Shown one piece after another: positions 40,616 to 49,191 of a stretch of DNA of 64,000 nucleotides. Each line of letters begins with the position of its first letter. Within the stretch, counting starts at the first letter, position 1. Position numbers and translations under genes: made by a program. The notes beneath the pieces are model-generated. The model saw nothing but the letters and a program-made list of their open reading frames with translations, was not told the origin of the DNA and made no database searches. Source of the stretch: Parcubacteria group bacterium LiPW_15 (GTDB taxonomy: Bacteria > Patescibacteria > Paceibacteria > UBA6257 > 2-01-FULL-56-20); assembly GCA_007375645.1 (NCBI GenBank), contig VMER01000002.1:37473-101472 (forward strand), given 5' to 3'.

Positions 40616-41962
40616 TTATATTACGATTTCTTCGGCCTTTTGGGGGACATATGAGTCCACCGACAGTTCCTCTTTCACCTTTGCGGCCAAAATCTCGCTC
40701 GAACCTTCTTCGCCTTGTACTACAAAAACTTTTTTGAGCATCCCGCTCCGAGGCTTAAGCCACTCAAGAAGCCGGGGTTGGTCTGCGTGAGCGGAATAAG
40801 CGGTTATGGTTCGGATCTCACAACGCACCGGCACCTCCTCCCCGAACAGCCTCACGACTTTTGCTCCCTCGAGAATGGCTCTTCCCAGGGTTCCCGTGGC
40901 CTGATATCCGACAAAAAGAATGATGCTTTTGGGATCCGGCAGATAGCGCCGTTCATGATGGCGGATCCTCCCTCCGTTCGACATACCCGACCCGGCCATT
41001 ATTATCTTCGGCGCGGGGACATCGTTTATTTCTTTGGACTGTTCCACGGTAAGCGTCATGCGAAGCCCCGGGAAATTCAAAATATCTTCTCCCGACTTCA
41101 CGAGCTTGAACGTTTCCGGATTAAAGTAGCTTTCGTATTTTTTGTAGACAGCGGTCAACTTGATAGCCAGCGGGCTGTCTATAAATATCGGGATTTCCGG
41201 AACCCGACCCTGGCTTATGAGTTCGTGAAAGTGATAAAGAAGCTCCTGGGTGCGCTCCATGGCGAAGGCCGGGATCATCAGTACGCCTCCCTTCCTCGCG
41301 ATGTCCTCCATAACGTCTTCGAGCTCCCCCTCTCTTTTTGAAGTATCCTCGTGCACGCGCGCGCCATAAGTGGATTCGATGACGCAATAATCCACTTCGG
41401 GCAAATGTTCGGTGTTGTGGATTATCGGTGCGGGATAGTTGCCGAGATCTCCGGAGAACATGATCGACTTGCCCTCCGCCTCTATTTTTATGGTTGCAGA
41501 GCCCAAAATGTGGCCTGCGTCATAAAAAGTTATTTTAAAATTCCCGACTTGGACCGGCTTGTGATACGGCACCGTCTCCCATATCGCCATTGCCGCCTCC
41601 ACGTCTTCCGTCTCATAAAGATCCGGCAAACCGGTCCTATCCGATTCTTCCTGAAGAACGTGCTCCGAATCGATAAGAAGAAGTTCCGCGAAGTCTTTTG
41701 TCGGCGGAGTGGAATATATTTTCCCCTTGAACCCGTCTTTAACTATTTTCGGCAGCTTTCCGGTGTGATCGATATGAGCATGGGTCACGAATATCGCCTG
41801 GACCGAAGATACATCGTATGCGAAATCTTCGAAGTTTTCTTTTTCCGCAAAATCAGAGCCCTGCGCCATACCGCAGTCTACGAGTATCCGGGTGTTCCCG
41901 GACTCAACCATATAATTGGAACCCGTAACACTCCCCGCTCCTCCGTAAAATATAACTTTCAT
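40616..41962 (-). CDS. MBL-fold beta-CASP ribonuclease / RNA-specificity protein
   Basis: 448 residues. THAHIDHTGKLP is the HxHxDH metal site. The beta-CASP insert and the C-terminal AYSAHADQ motif make it a CPSF73/YSH1-like or archaeal-type RNase. The likely role is RNA 3'-end processing or decay with two zinc ions. The length is typical (about 450). It is the third RNA-decay enzyme of the window besides RNase J and RNase Y. It is followed after 19 bases by the lysine-rich factor on the same strand. Confidence 0.88.
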   Translation of the reverse strand: MKVIFYGGAGSVTGSNYMVESGNTRILVDCGMAQGSDFAEKENFEDFAYDVSSVQAIFVTHAHIDHTGKLPKIVKDGFKGKIYSTPPTKDFAELLLIDSEHVLQEESDRTGLPDLYETEDVEAAMAIWETVPYHKPVQVGNFKITFYDAGHILGSATIKIEAEGKSIMFSGDLGNYPAPIIHNTEHLPEVDYCVIESTYGARVHEDTSKREGELEDVMEDIARKGGVLMIPAFAMERTQELLYHFHELISQGRVPEIPIFIDSPLAIKLTAVYKKYESYFNPETFKLVKSGEDILNFPGLRMTLTVEQSKEINDVPAPKIIMAGSGMSNGGRIRHHERRYLPDPKSIILFVGYQATGTLGRAILEGAKVVRLFGEEVPVRCEIRTITAYSAHADQPRLLEWLKPRSGMLKKVFVVQGEEGSSEILAAKVKEELSVDSYVPQKAEEIVI

Positions 41963-42000
41963 CCTTTAATTTTATCTTTTTTTCGAACAAAAAACTAACT

Positions 42001-42028
42001 TTGACAAAATTAGGAAACAACTTATTAT
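42001..42028 (+). promoter_or_regulatory. promoter of the 42066 orphan gene
   Basis: TTGACA (42001-42006), 16 bases, TATTAT (42023-42028). Confidence 0.75.
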
Positions 42029-42065
42029 GTGGGGAGTCTCAGGATCCTTGAAAGGAGTCTGCTGA

Positions 42066-42653
42066 ATGAGTGAAGCTGGCCAGAGGACCGCGGAGTCAGT
42101 GGTAGAGCTCGCGGAACCGCCCGACAAAACCGCCAAGACCCTGGTTTTTCGGGTCTACAGAACGTATCGGTTCCGATTCGTCCAGGGAAAAGACGGGAAG
42201 ATGGAGATGCTCGGAAGGTGGAAGGAGGGCGCGGAAGGCAGGGTCTCTTCCAGAGACATCTGGATTCCGCCGCAGGTCTACCGCGACATGCTGGCGATGG
42301 CCTACGCCGTCGCCAAGGAACACTTCAGGCCCGATCCGATTCCCGAACCGACCGACGGGCCAAGGTCTGACGCCTCCGGGAAAAGCTCGGCACAGCCGAC
42401 AAACGGCATGCCGCCGAAGCCAATCTCCGACGAAGAGCGCGACCAGATCCTTTTCGGAGAGAGGAGCTCTTCTCTGCTCGAGAGGGCCGAACCGCGACCG
42501 GACTCTGACCCCTCGGGCTACCCGTGTGCGGATTTCATTCCGCACCGCCCCCGCGCCTCGACCGTCTCCAGGAAAAACGACCCGCAGAAGGTCCCCTACC
42601 GGCGCGTAGCCAGTTGGCGTAGCCACCCGCCGCCTTCTTCGATCCCCGCCTGA
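42066..42653 (+). CDS. orphan protein, partly disordered
   Basis: 195 residues from ATG 42066, with AAAGGAG (42050-42056) nine bases upstream. The N-terminal 95 residues hold a small domain (VFRVYRTYRFRFVQG, then DIWIPPQVYRDMLAMAYAVA). The rest is rich in Pro, Ser, Arg and Glu and probably disordered. No membrane segment, no known family. High GC and a complete promoter-RBS-terminator unit, as in the other orphan cassettes. Confidence 0.6.
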   Translation: MSEAGQRTAESVVELAEPPDKTAKTLVFRVYRTYRFRFVQGKDGKMEMLGRWKEGAEGRVSSRDIWIPPQVYRDMLAMAYAVAKEHFRPDPIPEPTDGPRSDASGKSSAQPTNGMPPKPISDEERDQILFGERSSSLLERAEPRPDSDPSGYPCADFIPHRPRASTVSRKNDPQKVPYRRVASWRSHPPPSSIPA

Positions 42654-42658
42654 ACAAT

Positions 42659-42713
42659 CCCCGCAAGTTCCGTCCGCCGACCGGCGAATAGGACTCGCGG
42701 GGTTATTTATTTT
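42659..42713 (+). terminator. terminator of the 42066 gene
   Basis: Outer stem CCCCGC (42659-42664) / GCGGGG (42697-42702), inner pairs AGTTCC/GGACT and CGCC/GGCG, then TTATTTATTTTTT. It overlaps the end of the convergent Mur ligase gene. Confidence 0.7.
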
Positions 42714-43951
42714 TTAATACCCAACTCTTCTTCAAAAATCTGCTTTTCGTTCCAAGGAATTTTTTCTCCCTTTTTAATATGTATCCAGGATTCACTTCCT
42801 TTGCCGGTAGAAATTATTGTGTCTCCGGGTCTCGCCATTTTTATCGCCTCTCTTATCGCCGCGCGGCGATCAACCATTTCCAAAATTTCATTCTCGGGAA
42901 ATCCTGCCTCTCGAATCCCTTTTTTGATTTCCGAAATTATTTCTGCCGAGTCTTCGTCGTACGGATCCTCATCCGTCAAAATTATCCGATCGCAGTATTC
43001 CGCAGCCGTCTTACCCATAGCGGGCCGTTTCCACTTATCTCTCCCGCCCCCCGCGGCGCCCAAAAGACATGTTAAGCGAGCTCCGCCGGACAATTCCTCT
43101 TTTAACGCTTTATATATTGCCGCGAGCGATTCCGGCGTGTGCGCATAATCCACGACCACTTTGAAGGGTTTCCGCTGGACGATATCCACTCTCCCGGGAG
43201 CTCCTTTGAAATTCGCAATGCCTTCCCAGATCTTTTCGTCGGGAATGCCGAACTCTTTCGCGACCGCGACGGCCAAAGCCACGTTTTGTTTACTGAAGTG
43301 GCCCGGCAAATATTCCCGCGAAGATTCCGGAAGATCCCGGAGTCCTTCGGTCGAATAAATTATTATCTTGTTGCCCTTAAGCTCTCGTTCAAAAAAATCT
43401 TTTTCTTCCTCCTCGCCGTTTAAAAAGATGGGCGCATTCTCACCTCCCGCGTACGCGAGAAACCGAAGTTTTGCTTCCCGATATTTTTCATAAGAGCCGT
43501 GAGCTTCGATGTGTTCCGGATGGATATTGGTAAGCGCGGCTGCGGCCCAGTTTATCAGCGCATGCCGATAAAGAACCGCGCCCTGGGAAGTAGCCTCCAC
43601 AAACGCGTAAGCGCAACCGGCATTCACCGCCTTGCGTAAAAATCTCTGGATATACATCCTTCCCGGCATGCTGTTTTCGGTAAGGTTTCGTTTGGATTTT
43701 TCTCCGATCTTCACCCGCACCGAAGAAAGAAGCGCGGTTTTTTCTCCCGCCGATTCAAAAATGGAGTTTAGGAGTTCGAGCGCGGTGGTTTTTCCTTTGG
43801 TTCCGGTTATGCCGATAACCCTTATAAATCTGCTGGGCCTCCTGTAGATTATTGCGCCCAGGATCGTGAAAAGAAGATGGTATCCGCGCAGAAGCCAGGG
43901 CAGTTTGTATATCCAGCGGAAAAGAAAGGATCTTTTTATTTTGCCGAGCAT
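42707..43951 (-). CDS. Mur ligase family protein (MurE-like, lacking the N-terminal domain)
   Basis: 414 residues. After a short hydrophobic N-terminus (about 8-38, possibly a membrane anchor), the ATP-binding loop GITGTKGKTT (about 47-56) follows at once. The usual MurE N-terminal UDP-binding domain is missing. Central HPEHIEAHGS and C-terminal DYAHTPESL, GAAGGGRDKWKR are MurE hallmarks. The position of the diaminopimelate-binding DNPR motif reads DEDPYDED. It may ligate an amino acid to a muropeptide or another precursor. It is followed on the other side by ruvA, one base from its start. Confidence 0.75.
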   Translation of the reverse strand: MLGKIKRSFLFRWIYKLPWLLRGYHLLFTILGAIIYRRPSRFIRVIGITGTKGKTTALELLNSIFESAGEKTALLSSVRVKIGEKSKRNLTENSMPGRMYIQRFLRKAVNAGCAYAFVEATSQGAVLYRHALINWAAAALTNIHPEHIEAHGSYEKYREAKLRFLAYAGGENAPIFLNGEEEEKDFFERELKGNKIIIYSTEGLRDLPESSREYLPGHFSKQNVALAVAVAKEFGIPDEKIWEGIANFKGAPGRVDIVQRKPFKVVVDYAHTPESLAAIYKALKEELSGGARLTCLLGAAGGGRDKWKRPAMGKTAAEYCDRIILTDEDPYDEDSAEIISEIKKGIREAGFPENEILEMVDRRAAIREAIKMARPGDTIISTGKGSESWIHIKKGEKIPWNEKQIFEEELGIKK

Positions 43952-43952
43952 T

Positions 43953-44522
43953 TTACTTTTTCCCTAAAATTTTGAGCGCCGCCCTAAGCCGCGCTTCGAC
44001 CCCTTTTATCCCCGCTTCTATTTTTTCTAGAGCCGCTCGGGCGCTGTCGCGTTTATAGCCCAAAGCCAAAAGGGCCTCGACCACATCCGCATCCGATTCC
44101 ATTGCCCTGACCGCAACTTCGGAGCTTGCCGTACCAACCTTGCCGCGCAGTTCCACTATAATTCTCTCCGCGGTCTTCCGTCCGATACCCGCGGCTTGGG
44201 TCAATAGGTCCGGCCTACCCTCCTGTATGGCGGCAGTGACGTTTTTGAGATCCGCCACATCCATCACGGAAAGAGCCGATTTCGGCCCCACTCCGGAGAC
44301 GGATATAAGTTTCTCAAAAAACTCCAGTTCTTGCCGCGTTCGAAATCCATAGAGGTCCAGCGCGTCCTCCTTCACGTTTAAGTGGGTAAAAATATCCACG
44401 TCCCCCGAAAGATCGCTTACGGTTCTTGAGGAGGCAAAGATCTTGAAGCCCACTCCGTGAACATTAACGATCACAAAGCTATCATATTTTGCCTCCAGCT
44501 TTCCCGACAGACTATATATCAC
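43953..44522 (-). CDS. ruvA: Holliday junction DNA helicase subunit RuvA
   Basis: 189 residues. The N-terminal OB fold (MIYSLSGKLEAKYDSFVIVNVHGVGF) is followed by two helix-hairpin-helix motifs (ISVSGVGPKSALSVM and AAGIGRKTAERIIVELRGK) and a C-terminal RuvB-binding domain (about 140-189). It binds four-way junctions with RuvB (49192) and RuvC (54509). The three genes are scattered, not in one operon. Confidence 0.95.
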   Translation of the reverse strand: MIYSLSGKLEAKYDSFVIVNVHGVGFKIFASSRTVSDLSGDVDIFTHLNVKEDALDLYGFRTRQELEFFEKLISVSGVGPKSALSVMDVADLKNVTAAIQEGRPDLLTQAAGIGRKTAERIIVELRGKVGTASSEVAVRAMESDADVVEALLALGYKRDSARAALEKIEAGIKGVEARLRAALKILGKK

Positions 44523-44589
44523 CTATTTATTATACTCGGCAGCGAGGCTGCGCGGAAATGCTTGGATCTCCGTGTCAGCTGAGTGACCA

Positions 44590-44619
44590 TTGACATATCC
44601 TGAGATTGTGCGCTAAGAT
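44590..44619 (+). promoter_or_regulatory. promoter of the 44695 orphan gene
   Basis: TTGACA (44590-44595), 18 bases, TAAGAT (44614-44619). The 172-base gap 44523-44694 otherwise holds only the leader. Confidence 0.65.
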
Positions 44620-44694
44620 ATCCCAGTCGTTAGCCCAATTGCGGGCTCGCGACATGCTCTTTCAACCGAAAACGGAAGAAAAAAAGGAGTCTGG

Positions 44695-45117
44695 ATGCAC
44701 CGAGACCACAGTCCCCCGCCGAAGACGCTCGCGATCGTGGTGGCCGCTCTCGTGGCGTTCCTCGTCGCCAATGTCGGTTTCGCGACCCCCGTCATTCTCA
44801 GCACGGGCCTCGCGAACACTTCGACGTGGACGCCCTCGCTCGCCTCCGCCGACCAGCCGGCCAAGATCGCTGGCTGGAACGACATCGCGTCCGAGACCGC
44901 CGTCGTCACCGCCAACTCGACGACCGCCCTCACGATGTCGTCCGCCCACTACAAGATCGCCCTCGACGGGCCCGCGATGTACGCACTGCCGGAGAACGGA
45001 GGCCGACCCGGCCGACCCGCCACCGCGCCGATCGCCGCGATAAACGATGGCGCCGACCGGATCAACTCGACGGTACGCTCCGCCACCCGCGACACCCTCA
45101 TGGTCTGGAGGGTGTAA
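44695..45117 (+). CDS. exported orphan protein
   Basis: 140 residues from ATG 44695, five bases after AAGGAG. The N-terminus (TLAIVVAALVAFLVANVGFA) is a signal peptide or anchor; cleavage near residue 30 is plausible. The remainder is Ala/Thr/Ser-rich and small-residue dominated. Very high GC at third positions, unlike ruvA and rpsT on either side. It is an orphan cassette with its own promoter and a strong terminator. No family recognised. Confidence 0.6.
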   Translation: MHRDHSPPPKTLAIVVAALVAFLVANVGFATPVILSTGLANTSTWTPSLASADQPAKIAGWNDIASETAVVTANSTTALTMSSAHYKIALDGPAMYALPENGGRPGRPATAPIAAINDGADRINSTVRSATRDTLMVWRV

Positions 45118-45142
45118 GACGCCGAAGTCCTTCTAGCCCCTT

Positions 45143-45180
45143 GGGCGGACGAGAAACCCTCGCTCCGCCCTCTTTTTTTA
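45143..45180 (+). terminator. terminator of the 44695 gene
   Basis: GGGCGGA / TCCGCCC outer stem with inner CGAG / CTCG, then CTTTTTTT-type tail. Confidence 0.85.
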
Positions 45181-45196
45181 CTTTTTCACGAAGACC

Positions 45197-45225
45197 TTGA
45201 TATTTCTCCGGCTTTTTTGTATGCT
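45197..45225 (+). promoter_or_regulatory. rpsT promoter
   Basis: TTGATA (45197-45202) and TATGCT (45220-45225) are separated by 17 bases. The leader is about 20 bases, without a Shine-Dalgarno sequence. Confidence 0.6.
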
Positions 45226-45251
45226 TTTCCTGTTCTAGATTCCACAAAAAC

Positions 45252-45521
45252 ATGCCAATAACAAAATCCGCCAAAAAAGCTCTCCGCCAAAGCGTCACCC
45301 GCCGCGAGAGAAATACCACGAGAAAAGAAGCTTATAAAAAAGGCGTTAAGTTTTTTCGTAAATTAGTCTCGGAAAAGAAATCCGGCGAAGCCCAAGAATC
45401 CCTTAAAACCGCTTTTAAGGCGTTGGATAAGGCCGCGAAAACCGGCGTTATCAAAAAGAACAAGGCGAGCCGTTTGAAATCCCGCCTGGCAAAGGCCCTC
45501 GCCAGATCAGCCAAGTCTTAA
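45252..45521 (+). CDS. rpsT: 30S ribosomal protein S20
   Basis: 89 residues, basic and helical. MPITKSAKKALRQSVTRRER at the start and AAKTGVIKKNKASRLKSRLAK near the end are the S20 signature (three-helix bundle on 16S rRNA). It is convergent with holA, a neighbourhood seen in many bacteria. Confidence 0.93.
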   Translation: MPITKSAKKALRQSVTRRERNTTRKEAYKKGVKFFRKLVSEKKSGEAQESLKTAFKALDKAAKTGVIKKNKASRLKSRLAKALARSAKS

Positions 45522-45524
45522 ATC

Positions 45525-45551
45525 AAAAAACACCCCTCCGGGGTGTTTTTT
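45525..45551. terminator. bidirectional terminator, rpsT / holA
   Basis: A perfect 12-bp stem AAAAAACACCCC / GGGGTGTTTTTT with loop TCC. Confidence 0.9.
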
Positions 45552-45561
45552 GATCCGCTGT

Positions 45562-46347
45562 TTATCCCGCGAGAACAAAATCCAAAAGCGCTTCGGGGTA
45601 ATCCATCTTCCCGGATTTTATCAGCACATCGTATTCCGCGAATCTCGCGGCTTGCGGCTTGGTAGCCGCCGCCAAAATGTTAAAAGTCTTTGCCGGGTCT
45701 TCCCTGCGTGCGGAAAGCATTGAAAGAGTTTGGAGTCGCATTGAAATGTCCCGGCCCTTCAAGGAGTTCAACATCGGCCAATAATCACCCTCCGGGAGAA
45801 CCCCCAACCCCTCCACCCGACCCTCATCCGCGAGTTTCGGATCAAAGGAGGCTATCTTTTCAATCTCCGTTGCGAGTCCCCAGGTGTCTTTTCCGTATAA
45901 AGCCGCGAGTTTTCTTTCCGCCCCGGGCGAAAGTCTCGCTCCGCGCTCCTTGGCCAAGACTTTTATAAACGAAAGGAGTTGTGGCCCGGAGAGCTCACCG
46001 AACTCCTCGGCGTGCGCCGGATTTTTGGTTAAAAATTCCACGCCCTTCGCCGGTTTTGTTTGATCGGCAACGATAACCGCTACATCCTTCGGTTCCAAAA
46101 ATTGGAAAAGGAGTTCCTTGGTCTCTTTGGCCGGACACATATCAATGTCTTCCAAAAAACAAAGCCTCTTTCCGCTGAAAAGCGATTGCCCTTTCGCGAA
46201 ATCCAAAAAACTTCGAATAGACTCTTCATTCTCGAGAGAAAATTTACCGATAACAAGATCGGGATATTTTTTCTTTAACTCGGCAGTTATAGCCTGCTTT
46301 CGTTTGAGCCTCCTATAGCCGTCGGCTCCGTAAAGGAAAAAGATCAT
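45562..46347 (-). CDS. holA: DNA polymerase III delta subunit
   Basis: 261 residues, somewhat short for HolA (about 330). It begins IFFLYGADGYRRLKRKQA, like the nucleotide-fold start of delta subunits (Y/F-G-x-D). The middle region KLAALYGKDTWGLATEIEKIASF matches the conserved D-L-w-x-L-x-x-E-I-x-K-L segment. It loads the sliding clamp (DnaN, 57810) as part of the clamp loader. Its ATG overlaps the stop of the kinase gene by one base (TAATG). Confidence 0.8.
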   Translation of the reverse strand: MIFFLYGADGYRRLKRKQAITAELKKKYPDLVIGKFSLENEESIRSFLDFAKGQSLFSGKRLCFLEDIDMCPAKETKELLFQFLEPKDVAVIVADQTKPAKGVEFLTKNPAHAEEFGELSGPQLLSFIKVLAKERGARLSPGAERKLAALYGKDTWGLATEIEKIASFDPKLADEGRVEGLGVLPEGDYWPMLNSLKGRDISMRLQTLSMLSARREDPAKTFNILAAATKPQAARFAEYDVLIKSGKMDYPEALLDFVLAG

Positions 46348-47684
46348 TAGTATTCCAATGGCACCTCCTTGGGCGGAATAAGGGTCGGGTCTGCCGGCAG
46401 AGTGAAAGAGAAGGTGCTTCCTCTACCCATCTCGGACTCCACATTCATACTGCCTCCGTGGGCGCGAATTATATTCTGGGTTATATAAAGGCCCAACCCC
46501 GACCCTTCGGTCGCGAATTTTAGGGCGTTCGTGGCGCGGAAGAATTTGACGAAAAGCTTCTTTATTTCTTCCGGCGGTATGCCGATTCCGGTATCGCGCA
46601 CCGAAACTTCCACGTACGGCCCCCTCTCGGCCTTCTTGAGGCCCACTATTACCTCGCCATTTTTAACGTTATAGCGGATAGCATTATCCACCAGATTGGT
46701 AAGCGCCATGGAAAGTTTTTGCGGATCGATCATGAGGTCGGGAATCGCCTCTTCCGGCCGATTAAAATATATTTTAATCCCCAGCTGCCTTGCGTTCGGC
46801 GCGGCGGCGTTCAAAATGTTTTCGACAAATTCCAAAATATTGGCTTTTTGGAACTGGTAGCCGAAGCGGCCCTCCTCTATCCGCGAGATATTTAGGAGAT
46901 CTTCCACGATCGTTCGCAGTTGATTCGCCGCGGCATACGCATTCTCGGACAGAGACCTGGTCTCTTCGCTGAGTGCGGACTCTTTATTTATGGATTCCAA
47001 CGCCCAAATAATATGAGTGAGGGGTGTTCGAAGTTGATGGGAGGTCACCGTAACGAACTCGCTCTTTTCTTTTGCAAGGGATACTTCCCGGGTTCGGTCG
47101 CGAATTATTTTCATAAATCCGGAAAGGTTGCCGGCGTCATCTATTATCGGCGAAGTGAAGGTCCTGAGTTCCAAATACGGATCGTCGAAAGAAAGGTCTA
47201 CCACCTGCGGATATTTCCCGGCCGGCGACCGCGTTATCATAGACGGCGCGAGCGACGGAAAAATTACCTGCGCGAAACGCCGGAAGGTCGGATTTTCCGC
47301 GAGCTTGGGTTCCACGCGCGTGCCCAAAAATTCCGCGGCTGAAATTTTAAAGAGTTTCTCCGCAGCCGGATTGAAAAAAAGGAGTGTGAAGTTCTGATCG
47401 TAAACCACGAGCGAGTCATCCATTGTGGTCACCATACCCCGAAGCTGGTTTCTTTCTCTGCTGGTTTGTTGGCTCTTCTCCGCGGAGGAATAAATACTCC
47501 TGAAGGTAAGATAGGAGGCCACAAGAATTGCGACGGTTGTAAAGATGGCGTAATAGATTTCGAGCAAAACAAAATTAATAACCAACACCAAAAGCAGAGC
47601 GAAAAGCGCACCCCAAAAGGATTTCATTTCCGGAAGCTTGGAGACCGAACTGAAGTTCGCGAAAGGACCGCCTCGTTTAGCCAT
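46347..47684 (-). CDS. sensor histidine kinase with PAS domain
   Basis: 445 residues. Two membrane segments (about 22-42, 44-65), then a PAS domain (about 85-195: LVVYDQNFTLLFFNPAAEKLF), HisKA with TSHQLRTPL (phosphorylated His) and HATPase_c with N box DNAIRYN, G1 DTGIGIP and G2 GSGLGLYI. A membrane signal sensor that phosphorylates a response regulator; no regulator gene is adjacent, so it is an orphan kinase. It is upstream of and overlaps holA. Confidence 0.93.
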   Translation of the reverse strand: MAKRGGPFANFSSVSKLPEMKSFWGALFALLLVLVINFVLLEIYYAIFTTVAILVASYLTFRSIYSSAEKSQQTSRERNQLRGMVTTMDDSLVVYDQNFTLLFFNPAAEKLFKISAAEFLGTRVEPKLAENPTFRRFAQVIFPSLAPSMITRSPAGKYPQVVDLSFDDPYLELRTFTSPIIDDAGNLSGFMKIIRDRTREVSLAKEKSEFVTVTSHQLRTPLTHIIWALESINKESALSEETRSLSENAYAAANQLRTIVEDLLNISRIEEGRFGYQFQKANILEFVENILNAAAPNARQLGIKIYFNRPEEAIPDLMIDPQKLSMALTNLVDNAIRYNVKNGEVIVGLKKAERGPYVEVSVRDTGIGIPPEEIKKLFVKFFRATNALKFATEGSGLGLYITQNIIRAHGGSMNVESEMGRGSTFSFTLPADPTLIPPKEVPLEY

Positions 47685-47711
47685 TGGTTAAATGATAGCT
47701 CAAATGGGTGC

Positions 47712-48623
47712 CTAGAAAAAGGAAGCTTGGCGATCCGCTTCCTTCTCTTTTTGGGGCGTTTCTTTGGGGGTCGCGCTCATTTGTTTTAAAAGCGAACCGA
47801 AGCCCTTGGCCGCGAAATAGTTTTTGAGGGCGGTTTCGTCTTCGAAGACCGTGAGGTCGCCAAGTCCTTTGATGCCAAGTTGTGCGTCGCTTTGCAGAGT
47901 GACCAACTTCTCCGCCAAGAGAGCCTGCTCTTTGTGAGGAATTATTTTTTTGCTCACCTCTTCGTCGTTTTTTGCCGCCAAAAGTTTCGCAAGGCTCCCG
48001 TATTTTTGAAGCAATTTCGCCGCGGTCTTCGGCCCAATTCCCGGCACCCCTTTAATATTGTCGGAGTTGTCGCCCACCAGAGATTTATAATCTGCGATAG
48101 ATTTCGGATAGAGCCCGTATCGCTCCCTGACCGCCTCCGGGTCGTAGATGGTCGTTTCACTTATTCCTTTCTGCGGCACGCGCACGGAAACTTTTTTGTT
48201 CACGAGCTGGAGCGAATCCAGATCTCCCGTAAAGATCGTGGTTTCCGTTTCTTTTTCGCTGCCGAATTTTTTCGCGAGTGTCGCGATAAGATCGTCCGCC
48301 TCGTACCCGGGCTTTTCAAAAACCTTTATCCCGAAAAGTGGGAAGAGATTGTGTATCTCTATTAATTGCGAAATTAACTCGTCCGCCGTCTCCGGGCGGT
48401 TCCCTTTGTAGTCCTTATAGAGCTCGTCCCGAAAAGTCGGCTCCGGCCGATCAAAGAGCGCCGCGGCATAGTCCGGTTTTTCTTCGCGCCAAAGCTTCAA
48501 AAGAATTCTCGATACCCCGTATATTGCCTGGCTGGGCGATCCATCCGGCGCGGTCATCGGCGGAAGCGCGTGAAACGCGCGGTGTATAAGAGAGTTAGCG
48601 TCAATCAAAAGAAGTTTCTTCAT
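47712..48623 (-). CDS. standalone 5'-3' exonuclease (PolI-type FEN)
   Basis: 303 residues. LLLIDANSLIHRAFHALPP, YEADDLIATLAKK, TGDLDSLQLV and GDNSDNIKGVPGIGPKTAAKLL are the metal-binding and helix-hairpin-helix motifs of the 5' nuclease domain of DNA polymerase I. The polymerase domain is absent and the protein ends with a Lys/Glu tail, so it is a separate enzyme for primer and flap removal. Its ATG directly follows the TAACGGG end of inverted-repeat element B. Confidence 0.92.
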   Translation of the reverse strand: MKKLLLIDANSLIHRAFHALPPMTAPDGSPSQAIYGVSRILLKLWREEKPDYAAALFDRPEPTFRDELYKDYKGNRPETADELISQLIEIHNLFPLFGIKVFEKPGYEADDLIATLAKKFGSEKETETTIFTGDLDSLQLVNKKVSVRVPQKGISETTIYDPEAVRERYGLYPKSIADYKSLVGDNSDNIKGVPGIGPKTAAKLLQKYGSLAKLLAAKNDEEVSKKIIPHKEQALLAEKLVTLQSDAQLGIKGLGDLTVFEDETALKNYFAAKGFGSLLKQMSATPKETPQKEKEADRQASFF

Positions 48624-48729
48624 CCCGTTAGAAAATTTAACAATTTATATTTAGTTACCTTGGTTGTATTTAATTTCGCCCGACCCTGCCTCAGCAAACA
48701 AACTACTGTTTTTAATTTTCTAACGGGAT
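48622..48729. repeat. inverted-repeat element, copy B
   Basis: 108 bases bounded by atcccgttagaaaatt (48622-48637) and aattttctaacgggat (48714-48729). It fills the gap between tsaE and the exonuclease gene exactly: the tsaE stop adjoins one end and the exonuclease ATG the other. The interior shares short blocks (TTGCTGA, GGTAA-TAAATATA) with copy A at 9486-9582. Confidence 0.75.
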
Positions 48730-49185
48730 TCATATATTTTTTGTGATGATAGTTCTGCTTCCGCGATCCTTCCCGTGCTCCAGCGTTATCCAAGAAGCCC
48801 TCTCTGGGATGGAGTTTTTGATATTCCCCGCCCACTCCACAAGCAATATGTTTTTTGGATCATTAATTATTTCGCCAAACCCCAGAGGCGCCAGATCTTT
48901 GCCGCCGGAGAGTCGATAAGCGTCCATATGAAAAACATTCTCGTAGCCATGCCGATTCTTCGGGATGTTGTGGCGCCTGAAAATTATGAAGGTCGGGCTC
49001 ACCGCGCGCGCCTTAATTCCCAACCCCTTAAAAAACCCTTGAACGAACGTGGTTTTGCCCGCACCCAACTCTCCGGAAAGCGCCAGCACCCTGGCCCCTC
49101 TTTTTTTCTTTCCGCCCAATATCTTGCGAGCAAACTTCTCGGCGAGCTCTTTCGTCTCCGCCGCGGATTTTGTAACCGTCTTCAT
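48730..49185 (-). CDS. tsaE: tRNA threonylcarbamoyladenosine synthesis ATPase TsaE
   Basis: 151 residues. Walker A GELGAGKTTFVQGFFKGLG (about 40), then SPTFIIFRRH and HMDAYRLSGGKDL, the usual TsaE motifs. It is part of the complex that makes t6A37 in tRNAs reading ANN codons. It follows ruvB after six bases on the same strand. Confidence 0.93.
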   Translation of the reverse strand: MKTVTKSAAETKELAEKFARKILGGKKKRGARVLALSGELGAGKTTFVQGFFKGLGIKARAVSPTFIIFRRHNIPKNRHGYENVFHMDAYRLSGGKDLAPLGFGEIINDPKNILLVEWAGNIKNSIPERASWITLEHGKDRGSRTIITKNI

Positions 49186-49191
49186 TATTTA

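Noticed and set aside
44606..45043. 145-residue plus-strand frame rich in Arg, Ser and Pro
   Set aside because: It overlaps the SD-led 44695 gene in another frame and has the composition of a frame-shifted GC-rich gene.
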